Assembly: GCF_001866075.3 (NCBI RefSeq)
Contig: NZ_CP063356.1
Span: forward strand, 3,028,164 to 3,092,163
Direction of reading: 5' to 3'
Origin: Anaerobacillus isosaccharinicus
Lineage (GTDB): Bacteria; Bacillota; Bacilli; Bacillales; Anaerobacillaceae
DNA length: 64,000 nucleotides
Made by a program: the position numbers and the translations under genes. Positions within the stretch are counted from its first letter, which is position 1. The number at the start of each line of letters is the position of its first letter. Shown piece by piece: positions 17,049-25,728 of the stretch. The notes under the pieces were generated by a model. It saw only the letters and a program-made list of their open reading frames with translations. It searched no databases and was not told where the DNA came from.

Positions 17049-17657
17049 ATGAGATTAACAAAATTAATGATGTATTTGGGTCTTCTTCTAATTTTAACGA
17101 GCTGTGGTTTCTTATATGGCCAACCAGAAACTAAAACTAGAGCAGTGACCGATTTAACAGAAGCTGATTGGCAAGTGGCCGATTTTCAGTTTACCAATCA
17201 ATTTGGAGAGCCATTTGGATCAGAGGATTTAAAGGGACAATATTGGATAGCAAATATGATATTTGCTAGTTGTCCAACTGTTTGTCAAACAATGACTCCA
17301 AATATGATCACATTGCAAGAAGAAGCAAAAAAGGCTAAAATTGATGTTCAGTTTGTTTCCTTCACGGTTGATCCGGATTTTGATGATCCCCAAGGAATGA
17401 GGAAATATGGAGAAGCATATCATGCGGATTTTTCTAATTATCATTTTCTAACAGGATATTCGTTAGATGAGATTAAGGAATTTTCAAGAGAGTCATTTAA
17501 ATCCCTTATACAAGAAATCCCAGATTCAAATGACATTATGCATAGCGTTAACTTCTTCGTAGTAAATGGGGAAGGTAAAGTTCTTCGATTTTATAATGGT
17601 AATACTGATTTTGATGCAAAAGCTGTAATTAAAGATTTAAAAACTATTGTTCGCTAG
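17049..17657 (+). CDS. SCO1/SenC-family copper chaperone lipoprotein
   Basis: This thioredoxin-fold protein of about 202 residues begins with a lipoprotein signal (LLILTSCGF). The copper-binding motif is CPTVC, within FASCPTVCQTM, with the distal histidine in DIMHSVNFFVV. SCO proteins deliver copper to the CuA site of cytochrome oxidase or act as thiol reductants. I prefer ATG 17049 over TTG 17037, because GGTGA at 17039-17043 then serves as the ribosome site. The gene follows ctaG closely and precedes the FixH-like gene, forming one operon. Confidence 0.88.
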   Translation: MRLTKLMMYLGLLLILTSCGFLYGQPETKTRAVTDLTEADWQVADFQFTNQFGEPFGSEDLKGQYWIANMIFASCPTVCQTMTPNMITLQEEAKKAKIDVQFVSFTVDPDFDDPQGMRKYGEAYHADFSNYHFLTGYSLDEIKEFSRESFKSLIQEIPDSNDIMHSVNFFVVNGEGKVLRFYNGNTDFDAKAVIKDLKTIVR

Positions 17658-17666
17658 GAGTTAGCT

Positions 17667-18119
17667 ATGAAAAAATATTTGCTAATAAGTATGTTTTTTA
17701 TTTTATTACTTGCAGCCTGTGGGCAAAATGATGATCAGAAAGCAGAAGAAGTAAATTTTCTTGATCCAATCGAAGTCCAACTAACGAATCAAACTGAACT
17801 AATGGTAAATGAGGATATCGTTACACAAGCGTTTGTCTCTCAAAATAACACCCCTGTTTCAGACGCCGAAGAAGTGTTCTTTGAAATTTGGCAACATGGA
17901 AATCCTGATACGTATCGTTCGGTGGAAGCTTTGGCTAAAGGTGAAGGCCTTTATGAAGTTATTTGGAGTGCTAATGAGGACGGCGTTTATTATGTTTTTT
18001 ACCATGTAACAGCTAATGGAATGCACCGAATGGAAAAGCATCAATTTGTTATTGGTGATGTTGATGTTGAACGAATTTTAGCTACACCAGATGAAAAACC
18101 AAAAAAGCATATGCATTAA
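17667..18119 (+). CDS. FixH/YtkA-like lipoprotein
   Basis: The 150-residue product has a lipoprotein signal (LLLAACGQN) and a single beta-sandwich domain. EVFFEIWQHGNPDTYRSVEA and GLYEVIWSANEDGVYYVFYHVTANG match the FixH/YtkA-like fold often seen beside copper proteins. The His- and Met-bearing end (TANGMHRMEKHQF and the terminal KKHMH) could bind copper. It is the last gene of the ctaG-sco cluster, ten bases after the SCO gene, and is followed by a terminator. A role in copper handling is inferred from context. Confidence 0.72.
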   Translation: MKKYLLISMFFILLLAACGQNDDQKAEEVNFLDPIEVQLTNQTELMVNEDIVTQAFVSQNNTPVSDAEEVFFEIWQHGNPDTYRSVEALAKGEGLYEVIWSANEDGVYYVFYHVTANGMHRMEKHQFVIGDVDVERILATPDEKPKKHMH

Positions 18120-18123
18120 TTTA

Positions 18124-18155
18124 GAAAGTGGAGAATATAGTTCTTCACTTTTTTT
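18124..18155 (+). terminator. Terminator of the ctaG-SCO-FixH cluster
   Basis: AAAGTGGAGAA pairs imperfectly with TTCTTCACTTT across a TATAG loop, and the stem is followed by a T-run. Confidence 0.75.
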
Positions 18156-18260
18156 GTTGTTTAAGGAAAAAGTTTAAAGTGGATTACTTATGTATTGCTC
18201 TTTTTTTCAGATAATAATATTTGTAAATATTTTTAATGTAAATGTTAACAAATTAAGAAC

Positions 18261-18303
18261 TGTGAAAAAGTTCATAGTTACTTTCCTATTTATTTGTTAA
18301 AAT
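18261..18303 (+). promoter_or_regulatory. Fnr-type promoter of the moeA operon
   Basis: TGTGA-N6-TCATA at 18261-18276 (one mismatch to the Fnr palindrome) is followed by the -10 hexamer TAAAAT at 18298-18303. This is exactly the spacing of a site centred at -41.5. Transcription would start near 18310, 25 bases before the moeA start codon. Confidence 0.65.
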
Positions 18304-18334
18304 GAAACGAGAACTGTGAAAGGTGTGACTTCTT

Positions 18335-19603
18335 ATGTCCATAGATCGTAAACCAATTAAAGTCCATGAAGCTATTGAGGCAGTATTAAAATTTGCAAAA
18401 GATGGCGAAGTGGAATACATACCTATAAATGAAAGTGACAATCGATTTTTAAAGGCTGCAATTAAAGCTGATCATGATATTCCTCCTTTTGACCGTTCCC
18501 CATTAGATGGGTTTGCGATTCGTGCAGAAGATACGGTAACTGCCTCTCAAACTAATCCGATCGAACTTGAAGTTATTGAAACGGTTGGTGCTGGTGGTCT
18601 AGCTAAAAAAGTTCCCGAGAAGGGTCAAGTTATTCGAATTATGACTGGTGCGAAAATGCCAGAAGGAACTGATGCCATCGTTATGTTTGAATTAACGAAA
18701 GAAATTGAACGCGATGGCAAAACATTTATTGTGATAAAACGTGCATTTAAGTCTGGAAATGACATATCGTATCGTGCTGAAGAAACACGGACAGGAGATG
18801 TTCTTGTAGAAGCTGGACGTCAAGTAGAACCTGGTGTGAAAGCGCTTTTAGCTACTTTTGGTTATAGTAAAGTACCAGTCGCCAAAAAACCAATTGTGGG
18901 AGTATATGCTACAGGAACAGAACTTCTTGATGTTCATGAACCACTTGAACCAGGGAAAATTCGTAATAGTAATTCGTATATGATCACTTCCCAAATAGAA
19001 AAAGCAGGAGCAACAGCAAAGTATTATGGTAAATTAGTTGATGAATTTGACCGTTGTTATGAAGCGGTAGCCAGTGCCCTTGAAGAGGTAGATGTGTTAA
19101 TTACTACTGGAGGAGTTTCGGTAGGCGATTTCGATTACTTACCTGCAATCTATGAAAAATTAGGGGCAAATGTCTTATTTAATAAGATTGGAATGAGACC
19201 CGGAAGCGTAACGACAGTTGCAGAATATAAAGGGAAATTGTTATTTGGATTATCTGGTAATCCATCTGCATGTTATGTAGGTTTTGAATTGCTAACTCGT
19301 CCTTGGATACAAACTTATTTAGGGTCGAAAAAGCCACATCTACAATTAGTTCAAGGTATTTTAAAAGCTGATTTTCCAAAGCCTAATCCGTTTGTCCGCT
19401 TTATTAGAAGCAAGGTAACGATTGAAGCAGGTAAGATTTATGCTGAACCTGTAGGCCTAGATAAATCCGGAGTAGTAACATCTTTAGCAAATTCAGATGC
19501 ACTAGTGGTTTTACCAGGAGGAACTCGTGGCTTTAAAAAAGGCGATGAAGTTGACATCTTGTTACTCAATGGTGAAGGAAGTACGGAGATTCTAAAGAAA
19601 TAG
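18335..19603 (+). CDS. moeA: MoeA molybdopterin molybdotransferase
   Basis: The 422-residue enzyme inserts molybdate into adenylylated molybdopterin, the last general step of molybdenum cofactor synthesis. Family motifs are HDIPPFDRSPLDGFAIRA, RIMTGAKMPEGTDAIV, GVYATGTELLDV, SYMITSQIEKAGA, ITTGGVSVGDFDYL and FGLSGNPSACYVGFELL. It is full length and cytoplasmic. It leads a four-gene operon (moeA-mobB-moaE-moaD) behind an Fnr-type promoter, which ties cofactor supply to the nitrate reductase 18 kb downstream. The early genes moaA, moaB and moaC are not in the window. Confidence 0.95.
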   Translation: MSIDRKPIKVHEAIEAVLKFAKDGEVEYIPINESDNRFLKAAIKADHDIPPFDRSPLDGFAIRAEDTVTASQTNPIELEVIETVGAGGLAKKVPEKGQVIRIMTGAKMPEGTDAIVMFELTKEIERDGKTFIVIKRAFKSGNDISYRAEETRTGDVLVEAGRQVEPGVKALLATFGYSKVPVAKKPIVGVYATGTELLDVHEPLEPGKIRNSNSYMITSQIEKAGATAKYYGKLVDEFDRCYEAVASALEEVDVLITTGGVSVGDFDYLPAIYEKLGANVLFNKIGMRPGSVTTVAEYKGKLLFGLSGNPSACYVGFELLTRPWIQTYLGSKKPHLQLVQGILKADFPKPNPFVRFIRSKVTIEAGKIYAEPVGLDKSGVVTSLANSDALVVLPGGTRGFKKGDEVDILLLNGEGSTEILKK

Positions 19604-19615
19604 AGGAGCATTCAT

Positions 19616-20143
19616 ATGTCCACAAATATTATTCAAGTGGCAGGCTTTAGTAATAGCGGCAAAACAACCTTAGTAGAAAAACTTGTTCATGCTGCTACGA
19701 AAAACGCTTTTCGGGTTGGAACGATCAAGCATCATGGTCATGGTGGTGAACTTATTTCTTTAGATGAAGGAAAAGACTCTTGGAAACATCGGCAAGCCGG
19801 AGCCATAGTTTCAGCTGCTGTTAGTCGAGGTATGCTTCAACTAAATGTTGCTAGAGAGAACTCATGGGAGCCAGAAGAACTTCTTGCCCTTTATGAATAC
19901 TTCCCTATCGATGTTGTTATAATAGAAGGCTTTAAAGCCTCTCCATTTCCCAAAGTAGTGATTATTAAGGATCCGACAGAGATAGGACTATTAACAAAAC
20001 TAGATAATATCTTTTGTGTTATCAGTTGGTTTCCTTTAACATCAGAGATGAAGAATGCTAAGATCCCTCATTTTCAATTGGAAGATGACGGGAACTATCT
20101 CGATTTCCTATTACAAAAGTTGAAAGGACAGGACAATGACTGA
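19616..20143 (+). CDS. mobB: MobB molybdopterin-guanine dinucleotide synthesis GTPase
   Basis: The 175-residue P-loop protein has Walker A GFSNSGKTTLVEKL and the MobB motifs GTIKHHGH and DVVIIEGFKASPFPKVVI. MobB binds GTP and assists MobA in making molybdopterin guanine dinucleotide, the form used by DMSO-reductase-family enzymes such as the nitrate reductase encoded in this window. ATG 19616 lies 12 bases after moeA, and the gene overlaps moaE by eight bases. mobA itself is not seen here. Confidence 0.92.
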   Translation: MSTNIIQVAGFSNSGKTTLVEKLVHAATKNAFRVGTIKHHGHGGELISLDEGKDSWKHRQAGAIVSAAVSRGMLQLNVARENSWEPEELLALYEYFPIDVVIIEGFKASPFPKVVIIKDPTEIGLLTKLDNIFCVISWFPLTSEMKNAKIPHFQLEDDGNYLDFLLQKLKGQDND

Positions 20144-20603
20144 AAAATTATTTTTAATTACAAACGAAGTTATCTCTATACAAGAAGTTGTTGATAAAGT
20201 TGTACATCCAAATGCTGGTGCTATAAATACTTTTATTGGAACTGTACGTGAACTAACAAAAGGAAAGAAAACGATTTATTTAAAGTATGATGCCTATGCA
20301 AGCATGGCAGAAAAGAAATTAGCCCAAATCGGTGATGAAATCCAGGAACGTTGGCCAAACACGTTAGTAGCGATTACACATCGAATTGGCCGATTAGATA
20401 TTACTGACATCGCAGTTGTTATTGCGGTATCAACTCCACATCGAGCTGATTCTTATGATGCTAGCAGATATGCCATTGAAAGAATTAAAGAAATTGTCCC
20501 AATTTGGAAAAAAGAACATTGGGAAGACGGAGAAGAGTGGATAGGTGACCAACTTGAAAAAACTCCTTATCCAACAGGGAAGCCAGAGGAGGAGCACTTA
20601 TAA
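20136..20603 (+). CDS. moaE: MoaE molybdopterin synthase catalytic subunit
   Basis: The 155-residue MoaE protein shows NAGAINTFIGTVRELTKG, YDAYASMAEKKL, HRIGRLDITDIAVVIAVSTPHR and PIWKKEHWEDGEEW; lysines in the last segment bind precursor and carry out the reaction. With MoaD it adds two sulfurs to cyclic pyranopterin monophosphate. Its start overlaps mobB, and its stop TAA shares a base with the moaD start at 20603, so the operon is tightly coupled. Confidence 0.95.
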   Translation: MTEKLFLITNEVISIQEVVDKVVHPNAGAINTFIGTVRELTKGKKTIYLKYDAYASMAEKKLAQIGDEIQERWPNTLVAITHRIGRLDITDIAVVIAVSTPHRADSYDASRYAIERIKEIVPIWKKEHWEDGEEWIGDQLEKTPYPTGKPEEEHL

Positions 20604-20836
20604 TGATAAAAGTATTATTTTTTGCGGAGTTAGAAGAAATTGTCGGCTCCCGTGAGCTAACAATTGAAAAAGAAGAGATGACTGTTCCAAAGCTAAAAGA
20701 GTTTTTAAAAGAACAGTTTCCAACCTTGCCAGTAGATAGAGCTATGATGGCAATTAACGAAGAATACGTCGAAGAAACAGACATAGTAAAAGCGAATGAC
20801 ATTGTTGCCTTTATTCCTCCAGTAAGCGGCGGATAA
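20603..20836 (+). CDS. moaD: MoaD molybdopterin synthase sulfur carrier
   Basis: This 77-residue ubiquitin-like protein ends in the obligatory Gly-Gly (PPVSGG), which is thiocarboxylated to donate sulfur to MoaE. It has the expected length and the conserved start IKVLFFAELEEIVGSRE. It is the last gene of the moeA operon and is followed five bases later by a strong terminator. Confidence 0.95.
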   Translation: MIKVLFFAELEEIVGSRELTIEKEEMTVPKLKEFLKEQFPTLPVDRAMMAINEEYVEETDIVKANDIVAFIPPVSGG

Positions 20837-20840
20837 GAAA

Positions 20841-20869
20841 AAGAAGCTACCAGCTGGTAGCTTTTTTTT
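20841..20869 (+). terminator. Terminator of the moeA-mobB-moaE-moaD operon
   Basis: The palindromic stem AAGCTACCAGCTGGTAGCTT is followed by eight Ts. Confidence 0.85.
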
Positions 20870-20877
20870 CTTACCCA

Positions 20878-20947
20878 ATGTAGAATTACTGTAAACTTTG
20901 CTTCAAATCGTTACTTACACCATTCTACATTCTACATTGTACATTTT
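20878..20947. repeat. ATTCTACATT dispersed repeat, copy B
   Basis: AATGTAGAATT at 20878-20888 and two TTCTACATT units at 20923-20939 lie in inverted orientation about a TTTGCTTCAAA-containing centre. It occupies the gap between moaD and the DUF59 gene. The layout matches copy E at 52.6 kb. Confidence 0.65.
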
Positions 20948-20953
20948 AAATTA

Positions 20954-21259
20954 TTACATAAACATATCTCTTATCTTCGGGCTCATTTTCTCTGGAGTCC
21001 ATTCAGGTTCCCAGACTAAATCGACTTCTACTTTTTTTACTGTAGGTAAAGATTGAACTGCTGTTTTAACGCCATTGATTAACGTATCATGAAGGGGGCA
21101 ACCAGGTGTTGTTAATGTCATCTTAATATAAACACTATGATCCTCGTTAACTAGGGCATCGTAAATTAAGCCGAGATTAACAACGTCAACACCAAGTTCA
21201 GGGTCTAGTACCTTTTCTAGTGCTTTATAAACTTCTTCTTTAGTTAATAGATATTCCAT
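20954..21259 (-). CDS. DUF59/MIP18 family iron-sulfur assembly protein (PaaD/YitW-like)
   Basis: The ~101-residue protein is a single MIP18/DUF59 domain: DPELGVDVVNLGLIYDA, TLTTPGCPLHDTL with its conserved Cys, and VDLVWEPEWTPEKMS at the end. Such proteins help assemble or deliver iron-sulfur clusters. I set the start at ATG 21259 after GAGGAGTG; an in-frame GTG at 21268 lies in the ribosome site. It is the last gene of a three-gene operon with the heme-copper-like membrane protein and the DUF2249 protein, suggesting maturation or repair of metal sites in anaerobic metabolism. Confidence 0.85.
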   Translation of the reverse strand: MEYLLTKEEVYKALEKVLDPELGVDVVNLGLIYDALVNEDHSVYIKMTLTTPGCPLHDTLINGVKTAVQSLPTVKKVEVDLVWEPEWTPEKMSPKIRDMFM

Positions 21260-21277
21260 CTTTATCACTCCTCATTT

Positions 21278-22561
21278 TTATGAAAAAGTAAATACGGCTA
21301 AAATGTGTATGAAATAATAGACGATAAAAATTCCAAGACTTATTTGTGCAACAAGTGTAAGCAGTGCAAATTGTAAGACGATACCTATTCCTAATACGAC
21401 AATTGCTAGACAAACGAATAATAGCCGGTAAAATACTTTGTTTTCATCAATCATATTGTGCAAAGAAGGTACTTCTTCTTTGCCGACGCGATCCCCAAAG
21501 CAAAATGTCCACCAAAGAAATGGAACGATTTTTGATAAATAGCCTAAGATGGTCACTCCAATCCACCCAAATAGATAAACAACACTTACAGCTGTTAAAA
21601 AGTGTAACGATTGAAATAGTTTTGGATCTAATACTAAGGCAATAATCGATAAGATGACGACTACAATAAAACCATCAACAGCATAAACTGTTACCGTTAT
21701 ACCTTTTCCAGGATTTCGTTTAAATTTTTTCTGCTGGATTTGATAGATGTGATAACGATATAGACCTAAACCTAATAAAAAGATCAAAAGTCCAACGATT
21801 GTAACAAAAAAACTTAGTTGTAAGAAAAAATTCATTGAAATTAAGATTAAACTTAGGTGGAACGTAATTAAAATCCATTTTTGTAAGTTAATTGGTTGGC
21901 CATGGGCTAAATAAAACATTGGGAGCATTTTGAAACTATAACCTACGATTAGAAATAAAAACCAACCAACAAATCCAAACCAAATATGCGCTGCTAATAT
22001 AGCTGAATGTAACGAAGGGATGATTTGAAATGAAAAGTTAATCGCCATTAGTAGACCAGAAATGACTGTCAGTAATAAGTAAACAAAAGAACTGACTGTA
22101 GCAAATAAGATGCTATTGAATGCTTTCGTTTTAGAAATGGTCATGAATATATTTACAATAAAAATAATGACACCAGTAACTGTAATTAATGAAGAACCGA
22201 TTAAGACACTTTTATTATATTGGAAAAAGCCAATTAAGAGACCGATAGACCCAGTCGTAAATAAAAAGTAGTGAATGATCCCTAAACGTATACTATAAAG
22301 TTTTTCATTAATAACAACTGGCACCAGTTGATAAACTGCTCCCATGGCTAACATTGTTGTAAATCCAAGAATAAATAGGTGCATCGCACCAATTCCTAAC
22401 GTAGTGCGAATATTGACGCCGGAAAAAAGAGAACCACCAACTATGAGCACGATAGAAAAAATAAACAATGACAAAAATGCAGTGATCATAAATGAAAATG
22501 GGAGGTAAAAGCTTGCCCTCGTTTGATCTTTTGCGATTAGGCTTCCTGTAGGAATATTCAT
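21278..22561 (-). CDS. Heme-copper oxidase subunit I/NnrS-like polytopic membrane protein
   Basis: The 427-residue protein has about twelve membrane helices and several helix-embedded histidines: TLGIGAMHLFILGFTTMLAMG, PSLHSAILAAHIWFGFVGW, SLHFLTAVSVVYLFG. The layout resembles cbb3/NorB-type subunit I or NnrS proteins rather than a sugar or ion transporter. Such proteins handle nitric oxide or heme-copper chemistry. I cannot trace the complete heme and CuB ligand set by eye, so catalytic activity is uncertain. It starts four bases after the DUF2249 gene, and the operon has an Fnr-type promoter, consistent with a nitric oxide function. Confidence 0.6.
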   Translation of the reverse strand: MNIPTGSLIAKDQTRASFYLPFSFMITAFLSLFIFSIVLIVGGSLFSGVNIRTTLGIGAMHLFILGFTTMLAMGAVYQLVPVVINEKLYSIRLGIIHYFLFTTGSIGLLIGFFQYNKSVLIGSSLITVTGVIIFIVNIFMTISKTKAFNSILFATVSSFVYLLLTVISGLLMAINFSFQIIPSLHSAILAAHIWFGFVGWFLFLIVGYSFKMLPMFYLAHGQPINLQKWILITFHLSLILISMNFFLQLSFFVTIVGLLIFLLGLGLYRYHIYQIQQKKFKRNPGKGITVTVYAVDGFIVVVILSIIALVLDPKLFQSLHFLTAVSVVYLFGWIGVTILGYLSKIVPFLWWTFCFGDRVGKEEVPSLHNMIDENKVFYRLLFVCLAIVVLGIGIVLQFALLTLVAQISLGIFIVYYFIHILAVFTFS

Positions 22562-22564
22562 CGC

Positions 22565-23101
22565 TTACCCTTCTTTCTTAACAATTGTGACTTCAACAGA
22601 ACCATCTTCCATTTCTTTTGGTGTATATTCATAGCCTAGTTGATTTAATTCCTCAATTAAAAATGCAGGAAGGCGGTCATTACGAATTGTTAACACTTCA
22701 CCATTTTTCATTGAACTTAAACGGGCTAATGTACGCATCATTGGTTGAGGTGGCTCTAATCCCCGGTTATCTAGATAAAATATAGTTTCATCAAGTGCAA
22801 TTGGGCTATCTTGTTGTGGGCAAGGAGGACGCTCATCAGCAACATCTTTTTTCCAAAATAATAAACTACGCTTCTTCTTTTTAAAAGTCGTGACGAAATG
22901 ATCGTCAGCTTTTTTCTCAACCTCGTTAGCGTATCCTTTTGTCTTCATAATTGTTAGTAAAGGTGTAGGTTTTATTGTAGAGTGTAGGACAAAAACATCT
23001 CCTTTATCTAAACTTTTAACAGCACTCATTATTTTTTGAAAGGGTTCAAGCTTATTTTTTAAGTCTTCTCTAACATCTAATTCAACAATTTTCCCTGACA
23101 T
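22565..23101 (-). CDS. DUF2249 protein with two TusA-like domains
   Basis: The ~178-residue soluble protein carries two copies of the DUF2249 (TusA-like) fold: ELDVREDLKNKLEPFQKIMSAVKSLDKGDVFVL near the start, and YLDNRGLEPPQPMMRTLARL through LNQLGYEYTPKE at the end. DUF2249 proteins often accompany hemerythrin and denitrification genes. I choose ATG 23101 (MSGKIVELD); the in-frame ATG at 23110 abuts the AAGGAG ribosome site directly. It is the first gene of the operon, 36 bases downstream of a -10 element. Confidence 0.8.
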   Translation of the reverse strand: MSGKIVELDVREDLKNKLEPFQKIMSAVKSLDKGDVFVLHSTIKPTPLLTIMKTKGYANEVEKKADDHFVTTFKKKKRSLLFWKKDVADERPPCPQQDSPIALDETIFYLDNRGLEPPQPMMRTLARLSSMKNGEVLTIRNDRLPAFLIEELNQLGYEYTPKEMEDGSVEVTIVKKEG

Positions 23102-23136
23102 GAATTCCATCTCCTTGTCTGTTTCATTCTTCCTTC

Positions 23137-23179
23137 ATTATAAATTGCCTTTACAAATTAGGATGTGACAGTTGTCACA
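23137..23179 (-). promoter_or_regulatory. Fnr-type promoter of the DUF2249 operon
   Basis: A perfect TGTGA-N6-TCACA lies at 23164-23179. Reading the minus strand, TATAAT occupies 23142-23137, within one base of the spacing for a site centred at -41.5. This is one of three exact consensus matches in the window. Confidence 0.8.
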
Positions 23180-23303
23180 AATGATAATCATTATCAATAT
23201 TTATTTATGATGCTTGTATAAAAATTAATTGAGAACAATTGAAGTAAATGCGAAAAATTATACTGATAAAATAATGAAAGAGTGCTATTTTAAAAATTGA
23301 AAA

Positions 23304-23349
23304 AATAAATAAAAATACAGTTGATTTTATTTTTATTCAGTCATATAAT
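23304..23349 (+). promoter_or_regulatory. argC promoter with candidate ArgR (AhrC) boxes
   Basis: TTGATT (23321-23326), a 17-base spacer and TATAAT (23344-23349) form a good sigma-A promoter about 56 bases before argC. Two ARG-box-like sequences overlap it in opposite orientation: one containing ATAAATAAAAATACA at about 23305-23319, and the inverse of TGAATAAAAATAAAAT at about 23325-23340. Arginine-dependent repression is expected. Confidence 0.6.
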
Positions 23350-23405
23350 TAAAAACACGCTAATGTAATCATTAAAAATTGAATGTAAAGAAATGAGGGA
23401 GAAAT

Positions 23406-24443
23406 ATGAGAGTAGCGATAATTGGAGCTACAGGCTACGGTGGAGCAGAATTAGTTCGTATTCTCCATCAGCATACCGCTATCAGTGAATATACACTTTA
23501 TTCATCTTCGCAGGCCGAAGTTGCGATAAGTGATAGTTATCCACATTTAACTACCATATCAAATCAAAAATTACAATCTATTAATATAGAGGAAATGTCT
23601 AAGAATTCAGATGTTGTTTTCATGGCAACACCTTCAGGGATTTCTGGTGAGTTAACACCAAGCTTCCTTGAAAACGGTGTAAAAGTTATTGATTTATCTG
23701 GTGATTTTCGCTTTAACGATCCAGACGTATATGAAACATGGTATAAGAAAGCAAGTGCACCAAGAGAGGTATTAGAAAAAGCTGTTTACGGATTAACAGA
23801 ATTAAATCGGGAGCAAATAAAAAATGCTAGATTAATCGCTAACCCTGGTTGTTATCCAACAGCAACTGTTCTAGGTTTATTTCCATTATTGAAAAATGTA
23901 GCTGTCGATTTAGATACAATTATTATCGATGCAAAGTCAGGTGTGTCAGGAGCTGGAAGGAAAGCAAATATCGGAACAAGTTATTGTGAGATTAACGAGA
24001 ATTTTCGTATTTACAAAGTCAATGAACACCAACATATTCCTGAAATTGAGCAAACACTTAAACTAGCAAACAGTAATTTGGGACCAATCAAATTCAATAC
24101 ACATCTTGTTCCAATGACTAGGGGAATTATGGCAACAATTTATTGTAAGCCTCTTTGCAAAATTTCAGAAAAAACACTGAGAGAATTATACCAACATCAA
24201 TATGATAACGATCGGTTTGTTCGTGTGCGGAAGATGGGCGAATATCCAGCGACTAAAGAGGTGTATGGATCAAACTACTGTGATATTGGGATTACGTTTG
24301 ATGAGCGTACAGGATGGATTACGATTGTTTCAGTCATTGATAATTTAATCAAAGGTGCTGCTGGTCAGGCAGTTCAAAATTTAAACGTGATGCTAGGAAT
24401 TGATGAAGGAACAGGTCTTTATGGACCACCGGTCTTTCCGTAA
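23406..24443 (+). CDS. argC: N-acetyl-gamma-glutamyl-phosphate reductase
   Basis: This 345-residue NADPH-dependent enzyme performs the third step of arginine synthesis. The N-terminal Rossmann motif is IIGATGYGGAELVRIL, the catalytic cysteine is in ANPGCYPTATVLG, and the C-terminal half shows EHQHIPEIEQ and PMTRGIMATIY. It is full length. It is the first gene of a seven-gene arginine cluster; ATG 23406 follows GAGGGAGAAAT. Confidence 0.97.
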   Translation: MRVAIIGATGYGGAELVRILHQHTAISEYTLYSSSQAEVAISDSYPHLTTISNQKLQSINIEEMSKNSDVVFMATPSGISGELTPSFLENGVKVIDLSGDFRFNDPDVYETWYKKASAPREVLEKAVYGLTELNREQIKNARLIANPGCYPTATVLGLFPLLKNVAVDLDTIIIDAKSGVSGAGRKANIGTSYCEINENFRIYKVNEHQHIPEIEQTLKLANSNLGPIKFNTHLVPMTRGIMATIYCKPLCKISEKTLRELYQHQYDNDRFVRVRKMGEYPATKEVYGSNYCDIGITFDERTGWITIVSVIDNLIKGAAGQAVQNLNVMLGIDEGTGLYGPPVFP

Positions 24444-24471
24444 GCTGATAATAATGAAGAGGTGAAGAAAG

Positions 24472-25710
24472 TTGGATACAGAGATGAAAAGTTTTTCAAT
24501 TACCCCGGTAGAAGCAGGAAGTTTAGTTACTCCAAAGGGCTTTAGTGCAGCAGGAATACACACAGGTGTAAAGCGCTATCGTCTAGACTTAGGAGTAATC
24601 TATTGTGAAGTCCCTGCAAGTAGTGCGGCGGTTTATACATTAAATAAAGTGCAAGCAGCACCTATAAAAATTACGAAAGATAGTATTGCTCAAGAAGGAA
24701 AGCTCCAAGCAGTTATTGTTAATAGCGGAAATGCAAATGCATGTACTGGTAAAAGGGGAATTGAAGATGCTTACACAATGCGAAAAGAAACAGCAGAGAT
24801 CTTTGAAATTCCAGAGCATTATGTAGCAGTTTCATCGACGGGAGTCATTGGAGAGTTTCTTCAAATTGATAAGATAATAAACGGAATAAAGAAAATAAAG
24901 GCGTTAACACAGGTGAAATTTGATGCTGCCGAGCGCTTTAATGAAGCTATCTTAACAACTGATACAATTAATAAAAGAGCATGTTTTCAAACAACAATCG
25001 ATGGAAAAACAATTACATTTGGCGGAGCGGCTAAAGGGTCAGGAATGATTCACCCAAATATGGCGACAATGTTGGCATTTTTAACAACAGATGCAAACAT
25101 TGAACCAGAATGGCTTCAAAAAGCATTAAATCAGGTAATTGATGTAACCTTTAACCGAATAACAGTCGATGGAGATACGTCTACTAATGACACTGTTGTA
25201 GTCATGGCTAGTGGTCTAGCAAATAACGTAACCTTAACAGATGCCCACCCTGAGTGGGACCGATTTATAGTAGCGTTAAAAACGACATGTGAACAGCTTG
25301 CAAAAAAAATCGCCCGTGATGGTGAGGGAGCAACTAAACTAATTGAAGTACAAGTAAAAGGTGCGTTGAATGACGAAGATGCTGGAAAAGTAGCAAAATC
25401 AATTGTTGGTTCAGATCTTGTAAAATCGGCTATTTATGGAACTGATGCGAACTGGGGAAGAATTATTTGTGCAACTGGATATAGCGGAGCTAACATTAAT
25501 CCTGATACCATTGATATTTCAATTGGTGGAATTCAAACATTAAAGGATGGGATGCCGATCCCTTTCTCTGAAGAAGAAGCAACCCAATATTTAGCTACGG
25601 AAAATATTATGATTTATGTTGATTTACATTTAGGTGATGGGTTTGGAAAGGCTTGGGGCTGTGACCTAACTTATGATTATGTGAGAATAAATGCAGGTTA
25701 TCGAACTTAA
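24472..25710 (+). CDS. argJ: Ornithine acetyltransferase/N-acetylglutamate synthase
   Basis: The 412-residue protein is synthesised as a proenzyme that cleaves itself at the conserved HPNMATMLAFLTT site, where the Thr becomes the nucleophile. It recycles the acetyl group from N-acetylornithine to glutamate. Other family motifs are VNSGNANACTG and VSSTGVIGEFL near the start, and GTDANWGRIICATGYSG late in the protein. The start is TTG 24472 after GAGGTGAAGAAAG. It follows argC by 28 bases. Confidence 0.96.
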   Translation: MDTEMKSFSITPVEAGSLVTPKGFSAAGIHTGVKRYRLDLGVIYCEVPASSAAVYTLNKVQAAPIKITKDSIAQEGKLQAVIVNSGNANACTGKRGIEDAYTMRKETAEIFEIPEHYVAVSSTGVIGEFLQIDKIINGIKKIKALTQVKFDAAERFNEAILTTDTINKRACFQTTIDGKTITFGGAAKGSGMIHPNMATMLAFLTTDANIEPEWLQKALNQVIDVTFNRITVDGDTSTNDTVVVMASGLANNVTLTDAHPEWDRFIVALKTTCEQLAKKIARDGEGATKLIEVQVKGALNDEDAGKVAKSIVGSDLVKSAIYGTDANWGRIICATGYSGANINPDTIDISIGGIQTLKDGMPIPFSEEEATQYLATENIMIYVDLHLGDGFGKAWGCDLTYDYVRINAGYRT

Positions 25711-25728
25711 CAAGGAGGAGAAAATCAG

